In this document: positions 10,901-22,800 of the stretch, one piece after another | Position numbering within the stretch: position 1 is the stretch's first letter | How the letters are laid out: the number at the start of each line of letters is the position of its first letter | Origin: Salpingoeca rosetta | Lineage: Eukaryota; Opisthokonta; Choanoflagellata; Craspedida; Salpingoecidae | Direction of reading: 5' to 3' | DNA: 26,628 nt | NCBI RefSeq assembly: GCF_000188695.1 | Contig: NW_004754898.1 | Span: 641,150 to 667,777, forward strand | Position numbers and translations under genes: made by a program | Notes under the pieces: model-generated | Told to the model about the DNA's origin: nothing | The model's database searches: none | Seen by the model: only the letters and a program-made list of their open reading frames with translations

Positions 10901-13816
10901 GGCTGATGACGGAGGCATACGCGCCGCCAAAGCGCAGGGCAACGCGCGTGCCAGAGCTCACAGCCAGCGACTGGATCTCAAAGTCGCTGCCGACGCAGTC
11001 GCGTGCGATGGTGATGGCGCAGCTGCCGCTGTCCACGGCCAGGAAGCGACCCGCGGTGGAAGCGTGGTACCGCCCAAACAGGGACGTGCACCGCGGCCAG
11101 GTCGGCCGGCAGCTCGTCCCGTCACCAAACAGCACGCCGCACTCATCCACGGGGATGGGCCACGTCGTGTGCGGCGAGGGGCACGTATTGTACACGAGCC
11201 TGACCACCTGCGAGAAGCAAACGTCCTCCGCAGACTGCGAGCACTCGCACATGTGTCGCAGGCAGTACTGGGTGATCATGGTCCGACGATAGCCCGAGCC
11301 CACACACCCAGCAAGTGGGTGCGTTGACTGCAGAAGCGTGCCGCACGTGGCCTGCACGGAAGCAAGCCGCGGGGCGTCTCCTTCACACACGGCCGTACTC
11401 GGCGGCGATCCCCGTTCCACACACACATCATCGACCTTCCACACCTGCCCGTCCGACCACTGCTGCTGCGGGTCCTCCGCCAGCGTGGAGGGCTGGCCCA
11501 TGGGCTGCTCGCCACACAGCCCGCCAGCGACGGCGAGGCGCGATGCATCCACGCGGACGGAGAGAATCGGGTCCGTCCACACAATCTCCAGCGCCCCGCT
11601 GTAGTGTGTGAATGTCCAGCGGCCCCCGCGGTTGACGAGGGGCGTGCTCACCACGCCGGGCAGGAACAGGCTCCGGTCCAAGGACGGCTGGGTGAAGCCG
11701 CTCGTGTCCACAGGTGCGCCACGCACAAACCTGACGGGCTGGTTGTTGGACGACTGGACCACAAATGTGTCCGCCTCCACAACCACAGTCACGTTGTGGC
11801 CACTGTCGGCATCCGACACCACCACCACCTCGTGCGCGCACGTGTACCTGTGGTGCCCAAGGTGGCCATCAAAGCGGAAGAAGAGGCCGCCCTCCAGAGC
11901 AAGGCACTCGTCCGGCTCCGTCGACGACAGCGGGCAGGACCGACCGTCGCCAAAGCACACGCCGCAATCATCACGCGCAGACACAATCGGGTGACCGGCC
12001 CGGTCGCACTGGTCCTCAAACACGGCAAGCGCCCTGCAGATGAGTGGCGACGATGGATCCGTGCACGCCTCCTCCACGCACATGTTGTAGAGCGGCTCTG
12101 CGTCCAGGTGCGTCAGGCAGCCGCCGTACGGCCCGGAAAACTGGCGCAGGCGTCCGCACACGCTGTCCACCAGGTCCTGGTCCACACACGTGGTGGGTGG
12201 CTGCGGGGCGGTGGGGATGACATCGCACTCGCCAAGCTGCCAGGCCTGCACAAAGGGGGTGAGCGAGTCTGCAGACGCGGGCGTGCCGTCGGCATAGGCC
12301 CAGTCGTTGGACGACTGCCCGTCAATGTTGGCGCCACACAGGCCGCACACGGCATCGGCGTATTGACCTGGCGGCACGTTGACGCTGTAGCTGTCAAAGT
12401 CAGTGAAGACAACCTGCACGTGGGAGCCACCGAGCTCGAGGGTGAGCGCGCCCGTGCTTTCATCCGCGCTGAGCACTGACTCGTCGGCCAGCACAATGGG
12501 GAACCGTGCAACGGGGATGCGGTTCACCACCGCAGTCCGGGGGGCAACCAACTCCACGTCAACGCCCTTTGCTGTCGTCACACGGACACGGTCGCCCTCG
12601 CGTGCCACCTCAAAGTCGCCGTTGACGCAATCGCGCGCCAGCACATAGCTGCAGTCGCCAGACTCAAACGCATACAAGCGGCTGTCGTACGTCAGAATGT
12701 ACTTGTTGCCCAGGGCAGAGCAGCTGGACCGCTCCACCTCCAACGTGCATTCGCCGGTCACAGCATCACACGACTCGCACGACGGCACGGGCAGCTCGTT
12801 CATCAGGCCCTGCGCCGCACACTGCTGCTGGTAGGCGGCAATAGCAGCGCAGCCACAGCGCAGCTCGGCAAAGCACGTGCAGAACGAGCGCACGCAGGCG
12901 TGGTACGCCGTCATGGGATCAATTTCGGCGTGGCAGGAGGCGAACGGCCCGTTGACGTCCGTGACGAGGCCACAGTAGTCCTCCGCCTGCGATTGCACCT
13001 GCGCAATGTCGCAGTTGTCCGTGGGGTCGGACGGGTCGTCGGGGCAGCGGGAGTTGCGGTCGTGGAAGATGCGGTCGCTGGGGTCCTGGTCCACGGCATA
13101 GCTGATGCCAAGCTGGTAGTTGCTCGAGGCAAGTTCCGTGGAACTGCCGCTCAGCAGCGCATCGTCCAAGGCCTGCTTGTTGAAGTTGCCGCACAGCCCG
13201 GTCATGTTGCGACCATACACGGGCGGCACGGAGACCTGCAGCAGGTTGCCGTAGTCCCACTCAATCACCACCGACTCGGAGAACAGGGCCATGCGCACCC
13301 TGCCGGCGTGAGCCTCCAGGTGAAGCGCGCCCCGCACCAGCGGCAAGGCCGTGATCTCCGTGCCGTCTGCACTCACCACGGCGCCAGCACTCACCTCAAT
13401 CTTGGGGGCGCCAAGGGCCCGCAGGGCAATGCCTGCCGTGCACCTGGCAAAGTTGTTGAAGGAGCAGCGCGTGTGCCGCACCTGCAGCTCCCAGGGCCCG
13501 ACCGGCACCTCGTTGATGACGTCCGGGCTGGAGAAGGCGGAGCGGGCCACCGTGTAGTCGCACAGGCCCATAAAGTCGTACTCGTAGCCGTCAAACGTCA
13601 CGTAGTACGCGTTACCGGAGATGGAGCAGGTGGCGCGGGCGCCGGAGTAAGGACAGGACGTGCCGTTGCCGAAGCACACGCCACACCGGTCCACAATGCC
13701 GCCAGCGACCGTCACGCCACGCGCAGCGCACTCGCCCACCACATCCTTCAGCACACCGCAGGCGGAAATCCCGTCAACTGCGCCCAGAGTGGTGGTGTCT
13801 CCACCGCTACCAATTG

Positions 13817-13851
<35 letters not shown>

Positions 13852-16800
13852 GTGGTGGTGCTGGAGCCAGCACGCAGAGAGAGGAGAAGCTCAGCACACT
13901 TGTCTGCGATGCACATCTCGTAATACACGGCCGTTTCGATGCCGCATTGGTCAAAGCTGCCACCCACGAGCACACTGCAATACTGCTCCGCGTTTGCGCG
14001 CAGACCGCTGTTGCCCAGGCAAGGGTCAACAGGCGGTTGCGGGGGAGGAATGACGGGGCCAACGAGTGAAGAGCAGTTGTGCTCGACAGAGGGCTCAAAG
14101 GCAAACACGCCAGACATGTCCTGGGTCCATGCCCAGCTCTCGTTCCAGAGCATGCCGTACGGCGCGGGCTGCTGCGCGGTGAGCAGCTCTCTCACGGGGG
14201 CGCCGTCCACAGCGACGCTGCACAGGCCGTCCAGGCCAGACCCGCTCGTCACAATGTCGCGCGCCACAGAAACCACGAGCGAGTTCACCTCGTAGTTCCA
14301 CAGCAGCGACGAGCCAACGGCGTCCAGCACAACCCTGACTGTCTTGGCGGTCTCATCTTGGTACACGGCCAGTCTGCTCTCGGGCGAGAACAGCGTCTGC
14401 ACGAGGGGGGAGCCATCGAACAGCACACTCGCTGCTGCTGATGCGTCGCCGCCTGTGTCGTCCCCGCGCACCAGGGAGAGGCGGTGGCGGTTGCGGATGG
14501 AGACGGCCGCAACGACCTGGCCCGCATTGCGCGTTGTGAAGATGGACCAGCGCTGTTCCACGCTGCGCGCAAGCACGAAGCTGCACGCACCGGGAAAATC
14601 GGCATTGAGCCCGTCCACGGTGAGGAGGTAGCGCGAGTTGAGCAGCCTGCACGTCATGGGGTCACGCGGTGCGTGGCAGCGTGGCGCGGCTGCGGCAATG
14701 GTCAACACACCCGCAGCACGACAGGCGGCCTCGTACTGCGAAACAGCGGCATCGCACCAGGAATTCGAGTCGTCGGGACGTGCACACTTTGCCGTGCGGC
14801 AGAGCTCAATGTACGGCGCAACGTCGACGACTGCATGGCACGCGGAATACTCGCGACCACGCAACGTCTTGGAGCACACGCGGTCGGCCCAGTCGGCGAG
14901 GGTGGCGTTGAAGGAGCATGGATCGGCCGGGGGAACGTCATCAATGGTGCAGAACGGGTCTGGGTCGACAAACAGGCTCGCAGCCTCCGTGTCCACGAGC
15001 CAGCTCTTGGCGTGCTGCCACAGGCTGGCGGCCACAACGCCATTGGACGTGATCAGGCCACTCGCGGGATCGTCGTTGTTTGTGGCGTCGGCGCTCAGCG
15101 GCTGTCCACACAGGCCACACACGCGGTTGGCAAAGGTGACAGCTGGCGCACGCACCTGAAGCTGGCCAGACGCTGGTGCCCACGTGACTGTGACGCTGTT
15201 GGGCAGGCGCACAGTGAAAACACCAGCGCCCTTCTGCACAACGACACCCTCCACGGTGGTGAGTGGCAGCGCGGAGGTCTCCTGGCCGTTGATGGTGACA
15301 AAGGAGCCCGCAATCTCCACGACGAGGTTGAAGCCGAAGCGCACCGCGACGACCGAGTTGCACGAGCTCAGGCCACACGCCGTCTTGCGCGCTTGCACCT
15401 CAAACTCAGACATGGCCGAACAGTCCTTGGCAACCACGTAGTCGCAGATGCCGGAAAACGCATTTTCGTAGCCAGAGAACGTGCGAACAAGGCCAACGTC
15501 GCGCATGAAGCACGTCATAAAAGAGCCCGAGCACGTGCTGCCGTCACCAAAGCACACCCCACACTCATCGACGATGGCCGGGATGGACGTCACACCGCTC
15601 CGCACACACTGGTCACGGTAAGCCTGCACAACCTCACATGTTGAAGGCGGTATGGGTGTTGCAACTGTTGATGTAGAACCAGACACACGGCATCTCGACA
15701 GCTTGAAATGAAGTCTGTTGGGTCGACCGTCTCCAAGCATGTGGCGAGCGGTCCTTGTGCATCTGCAAGTGCAAAACACCGCGGCGGAACCGGCGGCGGT
15801 AGCGGCGGTTCAACCACGGGTGTGATGGGCGGAATGGCGGTTGTGCTCGTTGCATTGTCACTCGTGCGATCCCGGAGCCGATCACCAGCCTTTTGACGCG
15901 ACAGCCACGCTTCGATGACAGCCCAGGCGGCATCAAGATCACCCGTTGCGCACACGTCCTTGACGCACTCCTGCGCCATGTCGCCGGCAGCGGCACACAC
16001 CATCACCGCCTGTGCCTCAAAGTCAGCGGATACGCATTCATCCGAAGGCGTGTAGCCATCTGGGAGCTTGTTGTAATCATCCCAGTTGTTGGGAGGGTCG
16101 TACCAGAACAGTGACTGGGCACGTGTGACGCGGGTGTAGTCGATGGTGGCGTGATCATCTGCGGAGATGCCGTTGTACAGTGCGCACAGGCCACCAGTCA
16201 CGTTGTAAAACAGCGGCGACACCGCAACGTGGATGTTCAAATACCTTGAACTGAAGGTCTGCGCCGTGAGCTCAAAGTCCAGCGCCTCGGAGTACAGCGT
16301 GCACGAGCGGCCATATTCACAATGTACATCGACACCATCAACAACTGTGCTGTACGTGGATGATGCACTCGTGAGTTCCGCAGCGAGGCTGTTGTAGGTG
16401 CGCACGATGAGGCGTCCAGAGCGCGGGTACATGCCCACGCGCAGGCCAGACTCGCGGAACAGCGCCTCAAAGGCCGTGTTGCCCGAAGCGCTGCCGAGCG
16501 GCTCGTGTCGCACCTGCACCTCCACCAGCGGCGACCGCAGCAGGTAGAACTCGCCCACGCCGTAGAAGTCGAAGCGCGCGCCATCGAAGGTGGTGAAGTG
16601 CGGGTCGCCCGCGCTTGTGCACAGGCCGCCACGTGAGGAGTCGACTGGCGGCTGCACGGGCGGGCGAGGATCGATCATCGGGGTGATTGGCTCGCTCGGC
16701 ACTGTCGTTGGAGCCGCCGTCGTGCTGGGGGAGGTAGTGGCGTTCCCGCTCGTGCGATCCGCAGGCGGTCCTCGGCCTCCTGGCGCGACCTCCACGCCTC

Positions 16801-19800
16801 AATCATGAGCCACGCCGCGTCCAGGTCACCCGTGGCACACACGTCCTTGATGCACTCCTGCGCCATGTCGCCGGCAGCGGCACACACCGTCACTGCCTGC
16901 GCCTCAAGCTCCGCAGACTGGCACTCGTCCGAGGGCTTGTACCCATCAGGCTGGTCGTTGTAGTTATCCCAGTTGTTGGGAGGATCGTACCAAAGAAGCG
17001 ACTCGGCACGTGTGACGCGGGTGTAGTCGACGGTGGCGCTGTCGTCTGCAGCGATGCCGTTGTACAGGGCGCACAGGCCGCCGGTTGCGTTGTTGAAGAG
17101 CGGCGACACCGCAACGTGGATGTTGAGGTAGCGCGAGCCCTGCGCCGTGAGCTCAAAGTCCAGCGCCTCGGAGTACAGCGTGCACGAGCGGCCATATTCA
17201 CAATGTACATCGACACCATCAACAACTGTGCTGTACGTGGATGATGCACTCGTGAGTTCCGCAGCGAGGCTGTTGTAGGTGCGCACGATGAGGCGTCCAG
17301 AGCGCGGGTACATGCCCACGCGCAGGCCAGACTCGCGGAACAGCGCCTCAAAGGCCGTGTTGCCCGAAGCGCTGCCGAGCGGCTCGTGCCGCACCTGCAC
17401 CTCCACCAGCGGCGAGCGCAGCAGGTAGAACTCGCCCACGCCGTAGAAGTCGAAGCGCGCGCCATCGAAGGTGGTGAAGTGCGGGTCGCCCGCGCTTGTG
17501 CACAGGCCGCCACGTGAGGAGTCGACTGGCGGCTGCACGGGCGGGCGAGGATCGATCACCGGGGTGATTGGCTCGCTCGGCACTGTCGTCGGGGTCGTTG
17601 TCGTGGTTGTTTGTGGGCCACCGCCGGGGCCACTGTCAAAGCACGCTGTCTCGGATCCTCCAGGGATCAGGCGAAGTTCGGGCGCAACTGCTGTTGCGTT
17701 CTTGAGCGCTGCCACGCTCGCAGCGTCCGTGAGCACGGCACCACACAATCCTTCAAGTCCGGTCGTCGTCTGAGCTGGAACATCCACCTTCACCGTTGCT
17801 GTTGCCCTCAGCGCCCTCAGCCAAGTGACACGCATGCCATTGGCCTGCATCTCCAGCGCGTACGTGTCGCTCGCCGCCTGAGTGTGCTGCCGTCGCTGAA
17901 AAGCACAAACACGTCAGACACTGGACGGCCGCCGACAAACACGCCCTGTTCACTGAACACGATCGTGGTGCGGTAGTTGAGGCGGGCGGCCACGAACGTC
18001 GTGCGCGTGCTGACGCAAGGGTCGCCGTCACGTGGCACACACACAAACCGGGCGTGCACCTCAAAGACGCCATGTGGGTCCTTAGCCAGCACAAAGTCAC
18101 ATTCGGCAAGCGGTTTCACAATCGCGCCTGGCACAGACAGGACTTGCCCGCTGGAGAGCACGGTGCAAGTCGGGAACTGCTCTGCGCAGGAAGTACCGTC
18201 GCCGCCACACACGCCACAGCGGTCCCATGCCAGGAAACGCACATACTCGTTGTTTGCGTCACAGTACTCCAAGAATGACGCTGCGCCCTCGCACTGTGAA
18301 TACGCGCGGCCGGACGTGAGGGCTTGGCACGCGTCACGCAAGCAGGCGTCGTACAGAGATGAGACGAGTGAGTCAGAGCATGTGGCCGAATCAGCGACTG
18401 CGCCTGGGCTGAGGACACACAGGCGCTTTGCTTCTGCCAAGGCGGACGAATCGAGGTTGCACGGGTTTGGTGGAGGCTGCACGGGGCTGATGCATTCGCT
18501 GTTGTGCGAGCCGAGAAGCGCCGTTCCGGCCTGCACCTGCCAGCTGTTGGCGAAAAGGTATGTTCGCGCCGTGTTGATGATGGTGTACACCTGTCCATCG
18601 GCCGTCTTGAAGTCGTCAATCGCAGAGCCAGTAAAGTCGCCGCACAGGCCACACATGCGGCCATGCAGGGTTGGCGGTGCCATGACCTGGATGATGGAGC
18701 CGCGCGCACGAACCTGCACCTGATTCAGCATCTCAATGACCAGGGTGTCGTCCACGAGCCAGGTAAGAGTCGTGCCGTCCTTGTAGAGAACGAGCGAGGA
18801 CTCGGAACGGGAGACGCGCGCGTTGTCAATGTACACCGCACCGTTGCGCAACTCAACCAAGTGCCGGCCCTGTGTGCGCAAGGCTAATGCATACGTTGCC
18901 AGGACGGGGTTGGGAATGATTTGCACCTCAAACGAGCTTTCCTCGCAGTCCTTTGCCAAAATGTACGAGCACGTGCCGGCGTAATCGTACGCACTGCCGT
19001 CAAAGGTGACAAAGTGCGCGCCACCGAGTGTGGAGCAGGTTGCGAGTTCTTGCGCGCAGGAGGAGCCGTCGCCAAACGCAACCCCGCAGCGGTCAATGAT
19101 GGGCGGCTGCGGCGCGCGCCCGCGGTCCTTGCACAGCACGTCGTACTGGCGAATCGCCGACGTGGCGTGCAGCGGGTAGCACATGTCAGCAAGACATGCC
19201 TCATAAAACGGCTCAGGGTTGAGCAAAGAGTGGCAGGAAGCAAATGGGCCGTCTGTGTCCACAATGACGGCGCAGCGGCGGCGGCCTTCCTCAATGACCT
19301 GCGCATCTGCGTCAGCGCATGGGTCAACGGGCGTTGGCGGCACGGGCTCATGGTAGCACACGCCCTCCCTCGAAGCAAACAGCGTCGACGGCGCGGACGT
19401 GACGTTGACCACGGCCCAGCTCAGCCCAAACTTGTACGCGTTTGTGGTGAGCACACCGGCGCTGGTGACGAGGTCGTTGGAGGTGACGTTGTCGTACTTG
19501 CCGACAAGACCACACACGCGGTTGGAGAAGCGGTCCGGGACCCACACGGAGAGGATAGCGTCCTCAGTGTACTCAATCTCAATACCGTTGCTCATGGTCA
19601 CAACCAGGGTGCCCTGCAGGGTGCGGGTCACGGTGGTGCCGCCCCTGAGCAGCAGCGGAAGCTTGGTCTGCAGCTGGCCGTCCACAAGCACATCACCAGT
19701 GAACTGCAACTCCACGACCGGCGATCCGTGTGACGTGATGCCAACGCCAAAAGTGGAAATGCCGGCGTTGGTCACGTTGCGGTTACGCACGTGGATCTCA

Positions 19801-22800
19801 AACTCGTTGTACAGGCAGTCCTTGGCAAACACGTAGTCACACGTGCCGGAGAAGCTAAACACAGTTTTGTCCAGGGTCACGTAGTGGGGGTCACCAAACA
19901 CGGTGGACACGCTGTACGTCTCCAGGCACGACTCGCCGTTGCCAAAGCACAAGCCACAGCGGTCAATGACGCTGCTTGCCTCCACGGGGTCTGGGCTGCT
20001 CTTGAGGCAGCGATCCTCGTAGGCAGCGTACACGCCACACGCCTTCTCGGCGCCGCCGGTGCAGTAGTCGCTGATGCACGCATCAACGTACGCGGACGGG
20101 CTGGCCCAGACGTGGCAGGCGGCATACGGGCCGACGTCGCTGGCTAGTGCGGCGCAGTAGTCCTCGGCCAGCGCCTGTAGCGTGGCGTTGTTGAGACAGG
20201 GACTGTCGCGCTCCAACACACGCGGCGAGCACATGGCGCCGGAAGGGCCAAGGAAGAGCGCGTCGGTCTCGGGCGAGTGCCAGGTAAGGCCGGCCTGCTC
20301 GAAGGTGCACGTGCCGTTGACGGTGCACCCGGGCACGTTGCTGCCGTACGTGCTGACGTCGTCCAGGGCGGTGTTGCACAGGCCGCACAGGACGCTGGAG
20401 AGACGCACGTGCGCGCTGATGGCGGTCTGGCCCGAGAACGGGTTCCACGAAACAACCAAGCCCTCGCGCTGGGCGGTGACAATGAGGTCAAAGCCGTCGC
20501 TGCGCACGACAATGCCGCCATCCAGCACGCTCGGCACCTCGGTGACCTCAATGCCGTCGAGGAACACGCGCGGGCCGTCCAGCTCCAGCGCCTGCTCGCC
20601 AATGCGCACAAGCAGGCGCGTAAACGCGTCCGAGCCCTCGGGCTTGTAGCCGTGGATGGCAAACGAGCCGTGGGCGCAGTCCTCGGCCAGCACGTACGAG
20701 CACTGGCCGTGGAACGTCTGCAGGTCGTTGGAGACGGTGGCCACGTGGGAGCCGAGCACGGCGCACTGGAGGTTGGAGGAGGCGCACGTGGACCCGTCAC
20801 CGAAGCACACGCCGCACTCGTCCAGCACCGTCTCGATGGCAGTGAAGCCAGACTCAATGCACAGGTCCTCCAGCGCCGTGATGCTGGCGCACGCAGCAGC
20901 TGCGATTGCCGCATCGACGCTGTTTGTGATCTCATCGCCGGGATTTGCTGCCAGCGCCGTGGCGTTGCCAATGGCGATGCAGTAGTCGTACACGCACGAT
21001 GCAAACAATGTTTGGCTCTGCATGCCGACTTCGCCCACGCATGAGGCGTACGGGCCAGCGGTGTCGCGCAGCACGTGGCAGTAGTGTTGGGCCACCAGCA
21101 GCAGTTCCGGCGAGGAGTCGCACGGGTTGCTCGGGCGCGGCTCGACAGCGACGGTTTCGTTTGCAGATGCGCACTGCTGTGGGGCGGCCCAAGCTGTGCC
21201 GTAGCTCCAGGCAGCCGTGACGTTGTCCGAAGCAACACTAACATTGGCGGTGGCGCCCGGCAGGCGGAGCCCCTCTGCAGAGCCGCAGAGGCCACAGGAG
21301 CGTGACAGCAGGGACGCGTGGGCGTGAACGGCGACAGCACCGCGGCCATCGGACGAGACGCTCAGGAACGGCACGGAAACGGACAGGCCCTCCGATGTGA
21401 CGTCGATCAACAGGCCGCCGCCAGCCGCGGAGCGGTAGGGAAAGCTGACCACGAAGCCAGCCTTATCGCGGGCAAGCCCACTGACAAAGAGGACCTCATC
21501 GCCGCGGGACAGGATGGCGCTGGCGCTGACGCGGGCACCGTTGACGAGGACGCGCGTCTCTTGGAGCAGCGGCGCGACAGCCTGACGCGTCGAGTTGAGG
21601 AGCGTGGCTAGAACCCAGTCTGCACGGACACGGTCCAGCTCAGCCGGTACGGTCATAGTGCTGGGCAGGATTTCAAGCCACGTTGTTGGCCGTTGCGGAT
21701 CTGGTGTCATCTCAACCCGCACGGTGGGCGCGTCCTGGCCACAGCGCTGCAGGTACACGGCAAAGGCTCCAAACTGGCAGTCACGCAGGAGGGCATATGC
21801 CTGCTCGCCCGCAAACAGGAACGGGTCCGCAGCGAAGGGCTGAACGAAGGAAGCGCCATGCAGCGAGCACGAGCGCCACTCCTGTGCACAGGCGGAGCCG
21901 TCGCCAAAGCACACACCACAGGCGTCTCTGACAGAGCCGAGATCCGGCACAAGCTGTGCACACGCGCGCTCGTACTCCGACACAGCGGCGCAGGCAAGGC
22001 CCTGCCGCCAGGTATCAACGGCATCCGCCGGGATACTGGGAGGTGCCGCGGCGCAGAAGGCGCTCAGGCACGAGCGATAGTACGCGGCTGGGTCGAGCAC
22101 GGCAAGGCACGGGCCGAGCGAACCGCCAGGGGCGGTCATGCGGTCGCAGTACGCCTCAGCAGCCGCACGGGTGGTGCTTGTTGCGGTGTCGCACGGGTGG
22201 GTGGTGGTTGCAGGTGGGGCAACGCAGGCTTCATCTGGAGGCTGAAGCGCAGAATCTGGGCGCACCGTCACCTGCCGTGTTGAGGAAGACGAAGCGTCAC
22301 CGCTATCGCCGCTCACATCCGCAACATCAAGCAGTGAGGACACACCGAGGGACGCGGGCCAGCACATGCCGACGATGTTGGCGGTGCTGGCGGTGCTGGT
22401 GTGTATGCGCACACTGGTTGCACCAGCAGAGATGGAGATGCCAAACGCCGGCACCACAAGCGTAACCAGCGACGCGGACGAGCGGAACAGGCGTGTGTCA
22501 TCTGAGGGGTTGACAATGTGCACGGGGTCCGTGGGCGCAAACGCTCTTGAGAGTGGCTGGCCATCGGCATCACCAGACGCCTCGTGGCTCACGACCGTGC
22601 CGTCGCTGTGAATCTCAAGATGCCAGCCGTTGTGGCGAGCAATCGCCAGCACATACGCGCCAGACGCCTGGCGTTTGACCGTGACCATGAAGCTGCGTGG
22701 GTCCTCGCGGTCGCCCACGAGCAGCAACTCACAGCCCGTTGCCGTGCTCAGCAGCGAATCGGCCGCAAAGGGAACAAGCGTGTGGGTGTCGAGCAGGCTG

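Larger units (their letters stand above)
15531..16709 (-). other. VWD module 12, MUC4/SUSD2-like subtype (copy B), followed by a C8
   Basis: This copy has the same domain start as module 11 and the tail ECVKDVCATGD, followed by a proline-rich spacer. Unlike copy A it carries a C8 domain (about 15780-15575; CFALADAQGPLATC, FISSCRDAVC, AYRDQC) and the linker CGVCFGDGSTC at 15531-15563. The third frame break falls inside this C8; only the corrected frame gives all the C8 cysteines. Confidence 0.8.
16710..17591 (-). other. VWD module 11, MUC4/SUSD2-like subtype (copy A)
   Basis: The domain starts CTSAGDPHFTTFDGARFDF, then GVGEFYLLRSPLVEVQVRHE, and ends GGLCALYNG. It is followed by a segment with CAAAGDMAQECIKDVCATGD. 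A Cys-x(n)-Cys-x-x-D-x-x-x-TGD tail after VWD is typical of the MUC4/SUSD2 type of VWD and not of the VWF/mucin D-assembly. There is no C8 domain or CGVC linker. The segment after copy A is a Thr/Pro linker reached through the second frame break. Confidence 0.8.

Noticed and set aside
15590..15700. A short GT-AG intron at frame break 3 (GTGTGT to GTGCAG in sense).
   Set aside because: The candidate of about 66 bases is divisible by three, so it would not correct the frame, and it would remove conserved C8 cysteines that are present in the corrected frame.
16261..17587. The duplicated block as a mobile element.
   Set aside because: It is part of a coding VWD domain, has no terminal inverted repeats or target-site duplication, and encodes no transposase. 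Tandem duplication with conversion fits better.
15590..17850. Separate genes for the open frames 16675-17850 and 15590-16795.
   Set aside because: Each starts and ends inside a VWD or C8 domain and joins its neighbours exactly after a one-base correction, so they are segments of the same gene.
15677..17891. Programmed -1 ribosomal frameshifting as the reason for the three frame changes.
   Set aside because: No slippery heptamer of the X-XXY-YYZ type is present at any of the sites, and at the second site the parallel copy has the extra base. Missing bases explain the data better.
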